Below are positions 1 through 7,113 of a stretch of 10,207 nucleotides of DNA, piece by piece; the stretch's first letter is position 1, and each line of letters begins with the position of its first letter. The DNA is from Pseudonocardia sp. Its GTDB lineage: Bacteria; Actinomycetota; Actinomycetes; Mycobacteriales; Pseudonocardiaceae. Position numbers and translations under genes: made by a program. The DNA lies in the NCBI GenBank assembly GCA_030147065.1, contig JASLAP010000410.1, positions 1 to 10,207 on the forward strand, read 5' to 3'. A model generated the notes under the pieces. That model was not told the origin of the DNA, ran no database searches, and worked only from the letters and a program-made list of their open reading frames with translations.

Positions 1-1716
1 TGGGGCGCTGGCGGCCCCTGGGCCCCGGGCGGCCACCCGCCGGCGGCCGGGTGGCCGGCCGGGACCGGGCAGCAGTGGGGGCCGACCTGGCCGTCCGGTG
101 GCCAGCAGGCCGGGTGGGCGCCGCCGGGGACGGGCACCGCCGCACCGCGGCGCCGCGGGCTGCCGGCGCTGTCCGGGGCCCGGCTGCTGGCCTGGACCGG
201 CGGCGCGGTCACCCTGCTGGGCGTCGTGCTGCTGCTGGTGCTGGCCGCGTCCCGGGGGTGGTTCTCGCCGCCGCTGCGGGTCGCCGCGGGCGCGGTGCTG
301 GGCGCCGCCCTCATCGGCACCGGTGGCTGGCTGCACCGCCGGGCGAGCGGCCGGACCGGGGCGCTGGCCGTCACGGCCACCGGATTCGCCACTCTCTACC
401 TGGTCGTCGCGGCGGCGACCGCGCTCTACGGCTACCTGGCCGAGGTGCCCGCGCTGCTGGTGGCGCTGCTGGTGGCCGGCGCCGGGCTGGGGCTGGCCGA
501 CCGGTGGCGCTCCCAGCTGCTCGGGACCGGCGTGGTGGCCGGAGCGGCGCTGCTCGCCCCGGCGCTGACCGCGGGCTGGCTGCTGGTCGCGCTGGTGCTG
601 GCCCTCCAGCTGGCCGCGCTGCCGGTCGTGCTGCGCCGGGACTGGCCGGTGCTGATGCTGGTCGCCGCGGCCGGGCCGGTGCTCTACGGCGTGGTCGAGG
701 CGGTCCGGCTGGCCGAGGGCACGGTGGCCGAGCCGCCGACGGTGGCCGTCGCGCTGGCCGCCCTGGTCGTGGGTCTCGGCACGGCCGCCCCGGCCGCGCG
801 GCTGGTGACCCGGCCGGCGGCCGTCGCGGTGCTGGTGGTGGCCTCCGCGATCCCGGCCGTCGCGGCCGGCACCGCGGTCGACGGGTGGGCGGGTGCGGGC
901 GTGGTGCTCGCTGCCGCGCTGGGGACGGCGGTGGTGGCGCTGCTCACCGGCAGCCGGCCCGTGGTCCGGCTGACCGCCGGCGCGGCCGCCGCGCTGGCGC
1001 TGTTCCAGGCCACCGTGATCGCGCTGGACGGCGCGGCCATGGTGACCGTGCTGCTGGCCCAGGCGGTGCTGGCCGCGGTGCTCGCGACGGCCACCCGCAG
1101 CCGGTTCCTGCTCGTCGTCGGGCTGGTGTTCGGGGTGTTCGGGGTGCTGGCCGGGCTGCCGGGGTCGGCGCCGCCGCCGGTGTCGTTCCCGCAGTCCCCG
1201 TACGTCTCCGGGGGCGTGGTGAGCGGGGAGGCGCTGATCACCGCGGCCGGGATCGCCACCCTGGTGCTCGTCCTCGCCGTCGCCCTGCTGGTGGCGTGCG
1301 GGCGGCTGGGCTGGGTGCGGCCGGACGCGGCGTCGGCCCGGCTGTGGGCGCCGATCGGCCTGGTCGGCCTGTACGGCGCCGGCACCCTGGTGGTCACCGC
1401 CGCGCTGCTGGTCTCCCCGGACCGCACCGGCTTCACCGCCGGGCACGCGCTGGTCACGGTGTCCTGGACGGTCGCCGCGCTGGTCCTGCTCGCCCGCGGC
1501 ATCACCCGTCCGGCGCTGCGGGTGACCGGGCTGGTCCTGGTGGCCGCGGCGGTGGCCAAGCTGGTGCTCTTCGACCTGGTCGCGCTGGACGGGATCGCCC
1601 GGGTGGTGGCGTTCCTCGGGGCCGGCCTGCTGCTGCTGGCCGCCGGCACCCGCTACGCCCGGCTGGTCGCCGAGGCCGACCCCGGGTCCACCCCCGCCGA
1701 TCCGCCTCGCAGCTGA
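1..1716 (+). CDS. DUF2339-family polytopic membrane protein (5'-truncated by window edge)
   Basis: The frame is open from base 1 to the TGA at 1714-1716 with near-total GC3, so the gene begins upstream and about 571 codons are visible. The first ~52 visible residues form a Gly/Pro/Trp/Gln-rich linker typical of a cytosolic N-terminal segment. From about residue 62 onward the protein is almost entirely hydrophobic Ala/Val/Leu helices, roughly 14 or more membrane segments joined by short Arg-containing loops. Two stretches resemble the DUF2339 family (predicted multi-pass membrane proteins of unknown function): residues ~120-145 (alternating Thr/Ala/Tyr, including FATLYLVVAA) and the C-terminal block at ~518-560 (AKLVLFDLVALDGIARVVAFLGAG). 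A short hydrophilic tail rich in Pro, Asp and Ser ends the protein. Function is unknown for the family; a role in the cell envelope is only a guess. An internal ATG-like start near 226 would fall inside the first membrane helix and is not credible as the real start. Confidence 0.8.
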   Translation, partial: WGAGGPWAPGGHPPAAGWPAGTGQQWGPTWPSGGQQAGWAPPGTGTAAPRRRGLPALSGARLLAWTGGAVTLLGVVLLLVLAASRGWFSPPLRVAAGAVLGAALIGTGGWLHRRASGRTGALAVTATGFATLYLVVAAATALYGYLAEVPALLVALLVAGAGLGLADRWRSQLLGTGVVAGAALLAPALTAGWLLVALVLALQLAALPVVLRRDWPVLMLVAAAGPVLYGVVEAVRLAEGTVAEPPTVAVALAALVVGLGTAAPAARLVTRPAAVAVLVVASAIPAVAAGTAVDGWAGAGVVLAAALGTAVVALLTGSRPVVRLTAGAAAALALFQATVIALDGAAMVTVLLAQAVLAAVLATATRSRFLLVVGLVFGVFGVLAGLPGSAPPPVSFPQSPYVSGGVVSGEALITAAGIATLVLVLAVALLVACGRLGWVRPDAASARLWAPIGLVGLYGAGTLVVTAALLVSPDRTGFTAGHALVTVSWTVAALVLLARGITRPALRVTGLVLVAAAVAKLVLFDLVALDGIARVVAFLGAGLLLLAAGTRYARLVAEADPGSTPADPPRS

Positions 1717-1729
1717 CTTCCCGCCGCCG

Positions 1730-1789
1730 GATGCCTGGAAAGCCCACTTCGCAGGCACCGGAAGCCCGGAAGGTGGCTTTCCAGGCGTC
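1730..1789. repeat. long imperfect inverted repeat (hairpin) after the DUF2339 gene
   Basis: The arms 1733-1750 and 1769-1786 pair at 16 of 18 positions, and the stem extends outward through a G-U, an A-U and a G-C pair to 1730/1789. The loop is 18 nt. The hairpin starts 13 nt after the DUF2339 stop codon. No T-run follows, which is usual for terminators in high-GC actinobacteria. It could act as a terminator, or be a copy of a dispersed palindromic intergenic repeat; the core (CTGGAAAGCC facing GGCTTTCCAG) looks like the kind of element that recurs in related genomes, but I cannot count copies here. Confidence 0.6.
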
Positions 1790-1883
1790 GGGACGGGCGG
1801 GCGGCGGCGGTGGGGTGTGCGGGCGCGAACGGCACAGGCGCGTTCCGGGGGTCGTGGTCGGGCGGCGCTGCCACGGTGCGCGG

Positions 1884-2660
1884 GTGCCCCGGACCGACGC
1901 GCCACCGCCCCCCGACCGCTACGCCGACGCCGTCCGCGCCAGGCGGGCCGAGCTGCGCACCGCCCGCCGCCTGCTCGCCGGCGGGCACCGCGCCGAGCTG
2001 CGCAGCTGCCTGGCGCTGAGCCGCCTCGCCGCGACCGCCGCCACCACGGCCGCTCTCACCGAGCTGGGCGACCAGGCGCGCGAGCACGTCCGGGCGGGCG
2101 GGGCGGCGCGCCGGGAGCTGCCCGCGCGGCTCAGCGCCGCCCTCGACCAGCTCATCGCGGACCTGCACGGGCAGTGGACGGCGCAGGTCGGGCCGCCGCT
2201 GCGGCGGCTCGCCGCCGAGCGGGGCCTGCAGCTCCCCGACGGCTGGCCGCGCCCGCCCGGACCCGGACCGCTGCCGGTCGTGGCACCGCCAGCCGACCGG
2301 ACCGGGCTGGTCGCGCTGCTCGACGGCCCGCTGGGGTGGCGGCTGGTGCTGCTGCCGGCGGCCCTGGTTCCGCTGCTCGGCGCTTCGGCCGGACCGCCGC
2401 CGCTGGTCGGTGGGCTCACCGTGGTCGCGGTGCTGGCCGCCGCAGTGGCGACGCGGTGCGCCGCCGAACGCGCCCGCTGGTCCCGGCACGTCGACGCGGT
2501 GCTCGCCGGCGCCCGGGTCGCGCTGGACGCCGACCTCGGCCGCCGGCTGCTGGAGCTGGAGCGCGCGGTCGAGGCGGACCTCGACGCCGCGGTCGACCGG
2601 CGCCGCGCCGAGCTCGACACCGAGCTGGCCGGCCTCGCCCCGGCGTCGTCCGGTGGCTGA
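1884..2660 (+). CDS. uncharacterised helical protein with two-segment membrane hairpin
   Basis: This encodes 258 residues from a GTG at 1884. That start is chosen because GC3 becomes uniformly high from there, whereas the in-frame GTGs at 1815 and 1854 lie in sequence with non-biased codons (gaa, gtt, ggt), and an ATG at 1731 lies inside the hairpin. No strong ribosome-binding site is visible. Residues 15-115 are Ala/Arg/Glu/Leu-rich and helical, possibly coiled coil. Residues ~118-145 are Pro-rich. Two hydrophobic segments (~151-167 and ~174-190), separated by a Gly/Pro turn, form a tight membrane hairpin. Residues ~191-250 are a strongly charged amphipathic helix (RRLLELERAVEADLDAAV). The order helical bundle, hairpin, charged helix recalls the C-terminal half of membrane-associated dynamin-like GTPases, but no P-loop or GTPase domain is present, so this is only an analogy. 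I do not recognise the family. Its 3' end overlaps the next gene by 8 bp. Confidence 0.7.
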   Translation: MPRTDAPPPPDRYADAVRARRAELRTARRLLAGGHRAELRSCLALSRLAATAATTAALTELGDQAREHVRAGGAARRELPARLSAALDQLIADLHGQWTAQVGPPLRRLAAERGLQLPDGWPRPPGPGPLPVVAPPADRTGLVALLDGPLGWRLVLLPAALVPLLGASAGPPPLVGGLTVVAVLAAAVATRCAAERARWSRHVDAVLAGARVALDADLGRRLLELERAVEADLDAAVDRRRAELDTELAGLAPASSGG

Positions 2661-2937
2661 GCGGATCCCGGGCCGCGTCCCCGACGAGCCCGGCGGCGGG
2701 GTCGCGGTGCCGATCGGGCCGGACGCGGTGGACACCGACGGTGACCGGCTGCCCGACACCGCGGTCCGGCCGGACGGCTCGGACCTGGTCCTGCTCACCG
2801 ACCTGGACGGCGACCGGCTGGCCGACCGGGAGCTGCGGATCGGCCCGGACGGGGTCGTCCGCGAGGTCCTGCACCCGGTCGCCGGCCCGGGCGGGACGCT
2901 GGCCGGCCTGCTCGACGGGGTGGACTCCGGCTGGTGA
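2653..2937 (+). CDS. small acidic protein with two DxDGDxxxD calcium-loop-like motifs
   Basis: This encodes 94 residues from a GTG at 2653 that overlaps the upstream stop (GTGGCTGA), so translation is probably coupled to the preceding gene. The sequence contains two copies of D-x-D-G-D-R-L-x-D, at residues 27-35 (DTDGDRLPD) and 50-58 (DLDGDRLAD), 23 residues apart. This DxDxDxxxD spacing is that of calcium-binding loops in dockerin and thrombospondin type-3 repeats. Actinobacteria have small proteins with similar 'DTDGDG..ADT ... TDLDGDG..D' architecture (I associate them with DUF6802, from memory and unverified). There is no signal peptide or membrane segment, so a cytoplasmic location is predicted, which is unusual for such loops. 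Metal binding is inferred from the motif only. The protein ends 54 nt before tldD. Confidence 0.7.
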   Translation: MAERIPGRVPDEPGGGVAVPIGPDAVDTDGDRLPDTAVRPDGSDLVLLTDLDGDRLADRELRIGPDGVVREVLHPVAGPGGTLAGLLDGVDSGW

Positions 2938-2979
2938 CGGCCACCCGGTGGGGACCAGGCCGGGCCGGGCCCGGCGGGC

Positions 2980-2985
2980 TAGGTT
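2980..2985 (+). promoter_or_regulatory. predicted -10 element of a leaderless tldD promoter
   Basis: TAGGTT matches the actinobacterial -10 pattern TANNNT and lies 6 nt upstream of the tldD ATG at 2992. That spacing would place transcription start on or next to the A of the start codon. No Shine-Dalgarno sequence precedes the ATG; the upstream sequence is GC repeats including the 12-bp palindrome GCCGGGCCCGGC at 2964-2975. Both facts fit a leaderless mRNA, a common arrangement in this phylum. No good -35 hexamer is visible. Confidence 0.5.
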
Positions 2986-2991
2986 GCCGTC

Positions 2992-4518
2992 ATGGCCACG
3001 CCCCCCGATCCGGCCGGTCGGATCGACCCGCGGTTCCGCGCGCTGCCGCTCACCGCCCTCGCCGACGCCGCCCTGGACCGGGCCCGCGCGCTCGGCGCCG
3101 AGCACGCCGACCTGCGGGTGGAGCGGATCGTCACGCAGAGCATCGACCTGCGTGACGGCCGGGTCACCGGGATCGTCGACGCCACCACCGTCGGGTTGGC
3201 CGTGCGGGTGGTGGTGGACGGGGTCTGGGGCTTCGCCTCGCACGTCGAGCTCACCCCGGACCGGGCCGCAGCCACCGCGGAACGGGCCGTCGACGTCGCC
3301 CGCACGCTGGCCCCGGTCGCCGTGGAGCGGGTGCACCGGGCCGACGAGCCGGTGCACCGCGACGCCGTGTGGGTCTCGGAGTACGCCGTCGACCCGTTCG
3401 CGGTGCCCACCCGGGAGAAGGTGGAGCTGCTGGTCGAGCGCTCGCAGCGGCTGTTGGCGAGCGACGGCGTCGACCACGTGCACGCCGGGGTGGTCCAGGT
3501 CCGGGAGTGCAAGTTCTACGCCGACCTGGCCGGCACCTCGACCACCCAGCAGCGGGTCCGGGTCGGGCCGTCGATCACCGCGACCGCGGTGGACCGGGCG
3601 GCCGGCGGGTTCGAGTCGATGGACACGCTGGCCCCGCCGGCCGGCCGCGGCTGGGAGTACCTGACCGGGCGGGGCTGGGACTGGGACGGCGAGCTGGCCG
3701 AGCTGCCCGCGCTGCTGGCCGAGAAGACCAAGGCGCCCGGCGTCACCGCCGGGCCCTACGACCTGGTCATCGACCCGACCAACCTGTGGCTGACCATCCA
3801 CGAGTCGGTCGGCCACGCCACCGAGTACGACCGGGCCATCGGCTACGAGGCCGCCTACGCCGGCACCAGCTTCGCCACCCCGGACCAGCTCGGCACGCTG
3901 CGCTACGGGTCGGCGCACATGCACGTCACCGGCGACCGGACGGTGCCGCACGGCCTGGCGACCACCGGCTTCGACGACGACGGCGTGGCCACCACGGAGT
4001 GGGACCTCGTCCGCGACGGGGTGCTGGTGGGCTACCAGCTCGACCGCACCTTCGCCCCCCGGCTGGGCCTGGCCCGCAGCAACGGCTGCGCGTTCGCCGA
4101 CTCCCCGCACCACGTCCCCCTCCAGCGGATGGCCAACGTGTCGCTGCGGCCCGACCCGGCGCGCGACACCTCCACCGCGGAGCTGATCGCCGGCGTCGAC
4201 CGCGGGATCTACGTGGTCGGCGACAAGTCCTGGTCGATCGACATGCAGCGGTACAACTTCCAGTTCACCGGCCAGCGGTTCTTCCGGATCGAGAACGGCG
4301 CGCTCGCCGGGCAGCTGCGCGACGTCGCCTACCAGGCCACCACCACCGACTTCTGGGGCTCGCTGGACGCGGTGGGCGGGCCCTCGACCTGGCGGCTCGG
4401 CGGCGCGATGAACTGCGGGAAGGCCCAGCCCGGGCAGGCCGCGCCGGTCAGCCACGGCTGCCCGGCCGCCCGGTTCCGGGGGGTCAGCGTGCTCAACACC
4501 CAGGAGGAGGGCCGGTGA
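2992..4518 (+). CDS. tldD: TldD-type metalloprotease subunit
   Basis: This encodes 508 residues from ATG 2992, close to the family's usual ~480-510. TldD is the catalytic subunit of the TldD/TldE heterodimeric cytosolic zinc metalloprotease, which removes leader peptides and degrades unfolded peptides (microcin B17 maturation and CcdA turnover in Escherichia coli). The zinc-binding HExxxH motif is present as HESVGH at residues 270-275. The conserved C-terminal cysteine of the NCGK motif is at residue 475, and a second cysteine follows in HGCP at 490. The N-terminal ~220 residues form the typical non-catalytic domain (for example LRDGRVTGIVDAT), and residues 395-440 carry GDKSWSIDMQRYNFQFTGQRF, a conserved block of actinobacterial TldD. 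The catalytic set is complete. The gene overlaps tldE by 4 bp. A leaderless promoter just upstream suggests expression independent of the preceding genes. The physiological substrate in this organism cannot be read from the sequence. Confidence 0.95.
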   Translation: MATPPDPAGRIDPRFRALPLTALADAALDRARALGAEHADLRVERIVTQSIDLRDGRVTGIVDATTVGLAVRVVVDGVWGFASHVELTPDRAAATAERAVDVARTLAPVAVERVHRADEPVHRDAVWVSEYAVDPFAVPTREKVELLVERSQRLLASDGVDHVHAGVVQVRECKFYADLAGTSTTQQRVRVGPSITATAVDRAAGGFESMDTLAPPAGRGWEYLTGRGWDWDGELAELPALLAEKTKAPGVTAGPYDLVIDPTNLWLTIHESVGHATEYDRAIGYEAAYAGTSFATPDQLGTLRYGSAHMHVTGDRTVPHGLATTGFDDDGVATTEWDLVRDGVLVGYQLDRTFAPRLGLARSNGCAFADSPHHVPLQRMANVSLRPDPARDTSTAELIAGVDRGIYVVGDKSWSIDMQRYNFQFTGQRFFRIENGALAGQLRDVAYQATTTDFWGSLDAVGGPSTWRLGGAMNCGKAQPGQAAPVSHGCPAARFRGVSVLNTQEEGR

Positions 4519-5933
4519 GCGAGCTTGCGAGCGAACTCCAGATGCAGCACGAGCGGTGGCCCGCTCAGGAGGTCGTCGAGCGCACGCTGGTGCTCGGGCA
4601 GCGGCTGGCCGGCTGCGCGGTGCTGGTCCGGGAGACCAGCGAGGCCGTGCTGCGCTGGGCCAACTCCACGATGACCACCAACGGCCACACTACGTCCGGG
4701 CGGGTCACGGTGATCGCCTTCCTGGGCGTCGACGGCGGCACCGCGGCCGGGGTGGCCAGCAGCAGCGCCGCGGTCACCGACGCCGGGCAGCTCGAGGAGC
4801 TGCTGCGCTCGGCCGAGGCGGCGGCCCGCGACGCCGGCCCGGCCACCGACGCCGTCCCGCTGCCGGAGCCGACCGGCGACGACCCGACCTGGTCCGACGG
4901 CCCGGTCGAGACCTCGGTCGGGGTGTTCGGGCCGCTCGCCGACGGGCTGGCCGAGGTGCTGGCCGGCCGGTACCGGCAGTACGGGTTCGCCAGCCACGAG
5001 CTGACCACGACCTGGCTGGGTACCTCGACCGGGCTGCGCCGGCGCTGGGTGCAGCCGACCGGGTCGGTCGAGCTCAACGCCAAGACCCGCGACCTGGGCA
5101 GCTCGGCCTGGGCCGGGGCGTCCACCGCCGACTTCGCCGACGTCGACGTGGTGGAGCTGGCCGCGGAGGCGGCCCGCCGGCTGGAGTGGGGCCGGCGCAA
5201 GCTGACCCTGCCGCCCGGGCGCTACCCGGCGGTGCTGCCGCCCTCGGCCGTGGCCGACCTGATGGTCTACCTGGCCTGGTCGATGGACGGCCGCCCGGCC
5301 CAGGAGGGGCGCAGCGCGCTGGCCGGCCCGGGCGGCCCGCGGATCGGCGAGCGGCTGACCGGGCTGCCGCTGACCATGGCCAGCGACCCGGCCGCCCCCG
5401 GCCTGCAGTACGAGCCGTTCGTCACCGCGTCCCGGTCCGGGGAGGGGATCAGCGTGTTCGACAACGGCGCCTCCACCCGCCGGGTCGAGTGGATCCGCGA
5501 GGGCGCGATCGGCGAGCTCGCCTACTCCCGGGCCGAGGCCGCCGAGTTCGGCACCACCTTCACCCCGGCCGGGGACAACCTGCTGCTCACCGGGGGCACC
5601 GCGGCCGGCACCGACGACCTGGTGGCCGGCACCGGGCGCGGGCTGCTGCTGACCTGCCTGTGGTACATCCGGCTGGTCGACCCGGCCACCCTGCTGGTCA
5701 CCGGGCTCACCCGGGACGGGGTGTACCTGGTCGAGGACGGCGAGGTGGTCGGCGAGGTGGACCACAACTTCCGGTTCAACCACTCCCCGCTGGACGTGTT
5801 GCGCCGGGCCGATGCAGTCGGCGCGACCGAGCGGACCCTGCCCCGGGAGTGGAAGGACTGGTTCACCCGCACGGCCATGCCCCCGGTCCGGGTCCCGGAC
5901 CTGAACATGTCCTCGGTGTCCCTCGGTCGCTGA
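4515..5933 (+). CDS. tldE: TldE/PmbA-type protease subunit
   Basis: This encodes 472 residues starting at a GTG that overlaps the tldD stop (GTGA). The start is supported by AGGAGG at 4502-4507, 7 nt upstream. An in-frame ATG at 4542 is an alternative but has no comparable ribosome-binding site. TldE (PmbA) is the non-catalytic partner that closes the TldD/TldE active-site cavity. As expected, no HExxxH motif is present. Family features seen are the N-terminal domain with LRWANSTMTTNGHT at ~45-58, AQEGRSALAG at ~262-271, and the C-terminal block TGLTRDGVYLVEDGEVVGEV at ~396-415 followed by NFRFNHSPLDVL. The protein ends with the typical short Ser-rich tail (NMSSVSLGR). The 4-bp overlap implies coupled translation and 1:1 production with TldD. 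The first 22 nt of the gene form a repetitive GCGAGC motif (see findings). Confidence 0.93.
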   Translation: MSELASELQMQHERWPAQEVVERTLVLGQRLAGCAVLVRETSEAVLRWANSTMTTNGHTTSGRVTVIAFLGVDGGTAAGVASSSAAVTDAGQLEELLRSAEAAARDAGPATDAVPLPEPTGDDPTWSDGPVETSVGVFGPLADGLAEVLAGRYRQYGFASHELTTTWLGTSTGLRRRWVQPTGSVELNAKTRDLGSSAWAGASTADFADVDVVELAAEAARRLEWGRRKLTLPPGRYPAVLPPSAVADLMVYLAWSMDGRPAQEGRSALAGPGGPRIGERLTGLPLTMASDPAAPGLQYEPFVTASRSGEGISVFDNGASTRRVEWIREGAIGELAYSRAEAAEFGTTFTPAGDNLLLTGGTAAGTDDLVAGTGRGLLLTCLWYIRLVDPATLLVTGLTRDGVYLVEDGEVVGEVDHNFRFNHSPLDVLRRADAVGATERTLPREWKDWFTRTAMPPVRVPDLNMSSVSLGR

Positions 5934-6146
5934 AGCCCCGCCCGGCCGTCGGCGCACCGGGTTGACCCGTTCGCGTCGCGCCCGTGCTCCGACCGGGAAG
6001 CAATCGGCGACTCTGCGCGCCCGGCCCACCGTTCGGCGCACGGTCGCGCGCCGTTCCGTCACCCGGTCGATGCGGTCGCGTTGACTGATCCGACGCGCCG
6101 GTGTCGTCGCGCACATCGGGATGACGGGCGAAGGGGGTCGGGACCC

Positions 6147-6458
6147 ATGCCGTACGAAGTGGTCAGCGCGTACACGCTGCTGGTCGGCGACGAGGACGGG
6201 CCGACGCTCAGCGTGCACACCACCGCGGCCGACGCCTGGCACGCGTTGGACCGCGACGTGCGCGAGCGGTGCGGGATGCGTCCGCGGCCGCGCCGGCGGG
6301 TGAGCGCGGACGCCGCGGCCCGGCTGGCCAACGCGTGGCGCGACGGCGACCCGGAGTGCCGGTACTGGAACCTCACGGTGCACCGCCTGCCGGTGACCGT
6401 CCCGGTGATCGCCGGCCCGCCGGTGGGGGCCCGACCCGTCGCGAGCGCCCTGCGCTGA
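6147..6458 (+). CDS. uncharacterised 103-residue soluble protein
   Basis: ATG 6147 is preceded by AAGGGGGT at 6131-6138, 8 nt upstream, a good ribosome-binding site, so I prefer it to an in-frame TTG at 6081. The 103-residue product has no signal peptide or membrane segment. Its N-terminal part (EVVSAYTLLVGDEDGPTLSV) alternates like beta strands, followed by a helix (TAADAWHALDRDVRERCG), a basic stretch (PRPRRRV), a second helix (ADAAARLANAWRDG) and a final strand-like segment (YWNLTVHRLPV) with a Pro/Val-rich tail. I do not recognise the family. GC3 is consistent with coding. It stands alone: 213 nt separate it from tldE, and its stop is followed immediately by a hairpin terminator shared with the converging gene. 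A TTGACT hexamer at 6081-6086 could be a -35 element, but no convincing -10 follows at 17 nt. Confidence 0.7.
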   Translation: MPYEVVSAYTLLVGDEDGPTLSVHTTAADAWHALDRDVRERCGMRPRPRRRVSADAAARLANAWRDGDPECRYWNLTVHRLPVTVPVIAGPPVGARPVASALR

Positions 6459-6489
6459 ACCGCCCGCCCCGGCGGCCGGGGCGGGCGGT
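6459..6489. terminator. bidirectional hairpin terminator between convergent genes
   Basis: The arms ACCGCCCGCCCC (6459-6470) and GGGGCGGGCGGT (6478-6489) pair perfectly over 12 bp around a 7-nt loop. The hairpin starts one base after the stop of the 103-residue gene and lies 3 nt beyond the stop of the minus-strand gene, so it can end transcription from both sides. There is no U-tract, as is common in high-GC actinobacteria. Confidence 0.8.
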
Positions 6490-6492
6490 CGA

Positions 6493-7083
6493 TCAGGATT
6501 GGGCGGGCGGGACCTGGCCGCTGCCGGGCTGGGTACCCGCGGGGCCGGCGGCCGGCGCCGGCACGGCTCGGGTGCTGCTGGGCGCTGCGGTGGCCGGCTG
6601 GGTCCCCGGCGCGGCCGGCTGCGCGGCCGGCGGTGCGGGCGGGGTGGCCGGCGGGATGGGCGGGGCCGTCTTGATCGGGATGCCGCCGGCGCCGGGGCCG
6701 GGCGCCACGCCGCGGTCGGCCAGCCGCTCGGAGACCTGCTCGGAGATCTGGTCGGCCCGGCGCCGCTCGCGGACCCGGATGAGCACCAGCATCGAGATGC
6801 CGTAGGCGATACCCAGGACCACCAGCACCACGCCGAGCTTGACCACCAGGCTCTGCACCGGGTCGTCGTTGTTGATGTCGATCACCGAGATGATCGCCAC
6901 CACACCGAGGGTGATGAGGTGGAACAGCACCGACAGCAGCAGGTTCACCGAGCGGGTGACCTTGGTGTCCTGGAAGACCTCCTGCAGGAACGGCTCGCCC
7001 GCCCGCACCAGCAGCCGCCCGATGAGGAAGGTCAACCCCACTGAGATGGCGAGCAGCAGCAGGTACTGGGCGGTGTCGTTCAT
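6493..7083 (-). CDS. three-segment membrane protein with Pro/Ala-rich C-terminal tail
   Basis: This encodes 196 residues on the minus strand, with ATG at 7083 and stop at 6493-6495. GGGAGG (plus-strand 7089-7094) lies 5 nt upstream of the ATG and supports this start. Three membrane helices are predicted at residues ~7-26, ~46-68 and ~79-102. Between the first two is an amphipathic loop (EPFLQEVFQDTKVTRS), and between the last two a short acidic loop (DINNDDP). After TM3 come a basic stop-transfer cluster (RVRERRRADQ), a short charged helix (SEQVSERLADRG), and from ~121 a low-complexity Pro/Ala/Gly/Thr tail to the C terminus, probably disordered. This resembles membrane proteins commonly annotated as hypothetical in actinobacteria; I cannot assign a function. 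It is divergently oriented from pckG across a 435-nt region and has its own leader with a perfect palindrome. Confidence 0.8.
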   Translation of the reverse strand: MNDTAQYLLLLAISVGLTFLIGRLLVRAGEPFLQEVFQDTKVTRSVNLLLSVLFHLITLGVVAIISVIDINNDDPVQSLVVKLGVVLVVLGIAYGISMLVLIRVRERRRADQISEQVSERLADRGVAPGPGAGGIPIKTAPPIPPATPPAPPAAQPAAPGTQPATAAPSSTRAVPAPAAGPAGTQPGSGQVPPAQS

Positions 7084-7113
7084 CGGGCCCTCCCGGAGGC
7101 TCGGAACGGGTGA

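Noticed and set aside
51..1883. N-terminal extension of the 1884-2660 gene through the DUF2339 region
   Set aside because: The frame is open only because of GC bias; it crosses the DUF2339 coding region and the hairpin in a different frame.
2416..4455. Long open frame on the minus strand opposite tldD (679 codons)
   Set aside because: It is a shadow of GC3-biased plus-strand genes; composition is Arg/Gly/Pro/Val low complexity and tldD is unambiguous.
2992..5933. A RiPP biosynthesis cluster around tldD/tldE
   Set aside because: No precursor-like peptide, cyclodehydratase, radical SAM enzyme or lanthionine synthetase is visible; these two genes are widespread outside such clusters.
5934..6146. 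Rho-independent terminator after tldE
   Set aside because: Only 4-5 bp stems (for example CGGG-TTGA-CCCG near 5958 and ACCGT/ACGGT near 6030) are present, too weak to call.
4329..6383. Long minus-strand frame opposite tldE (684 codons)
   Set aside because: It has the same high-GC artefact and spans the intergenic region and two real genes.
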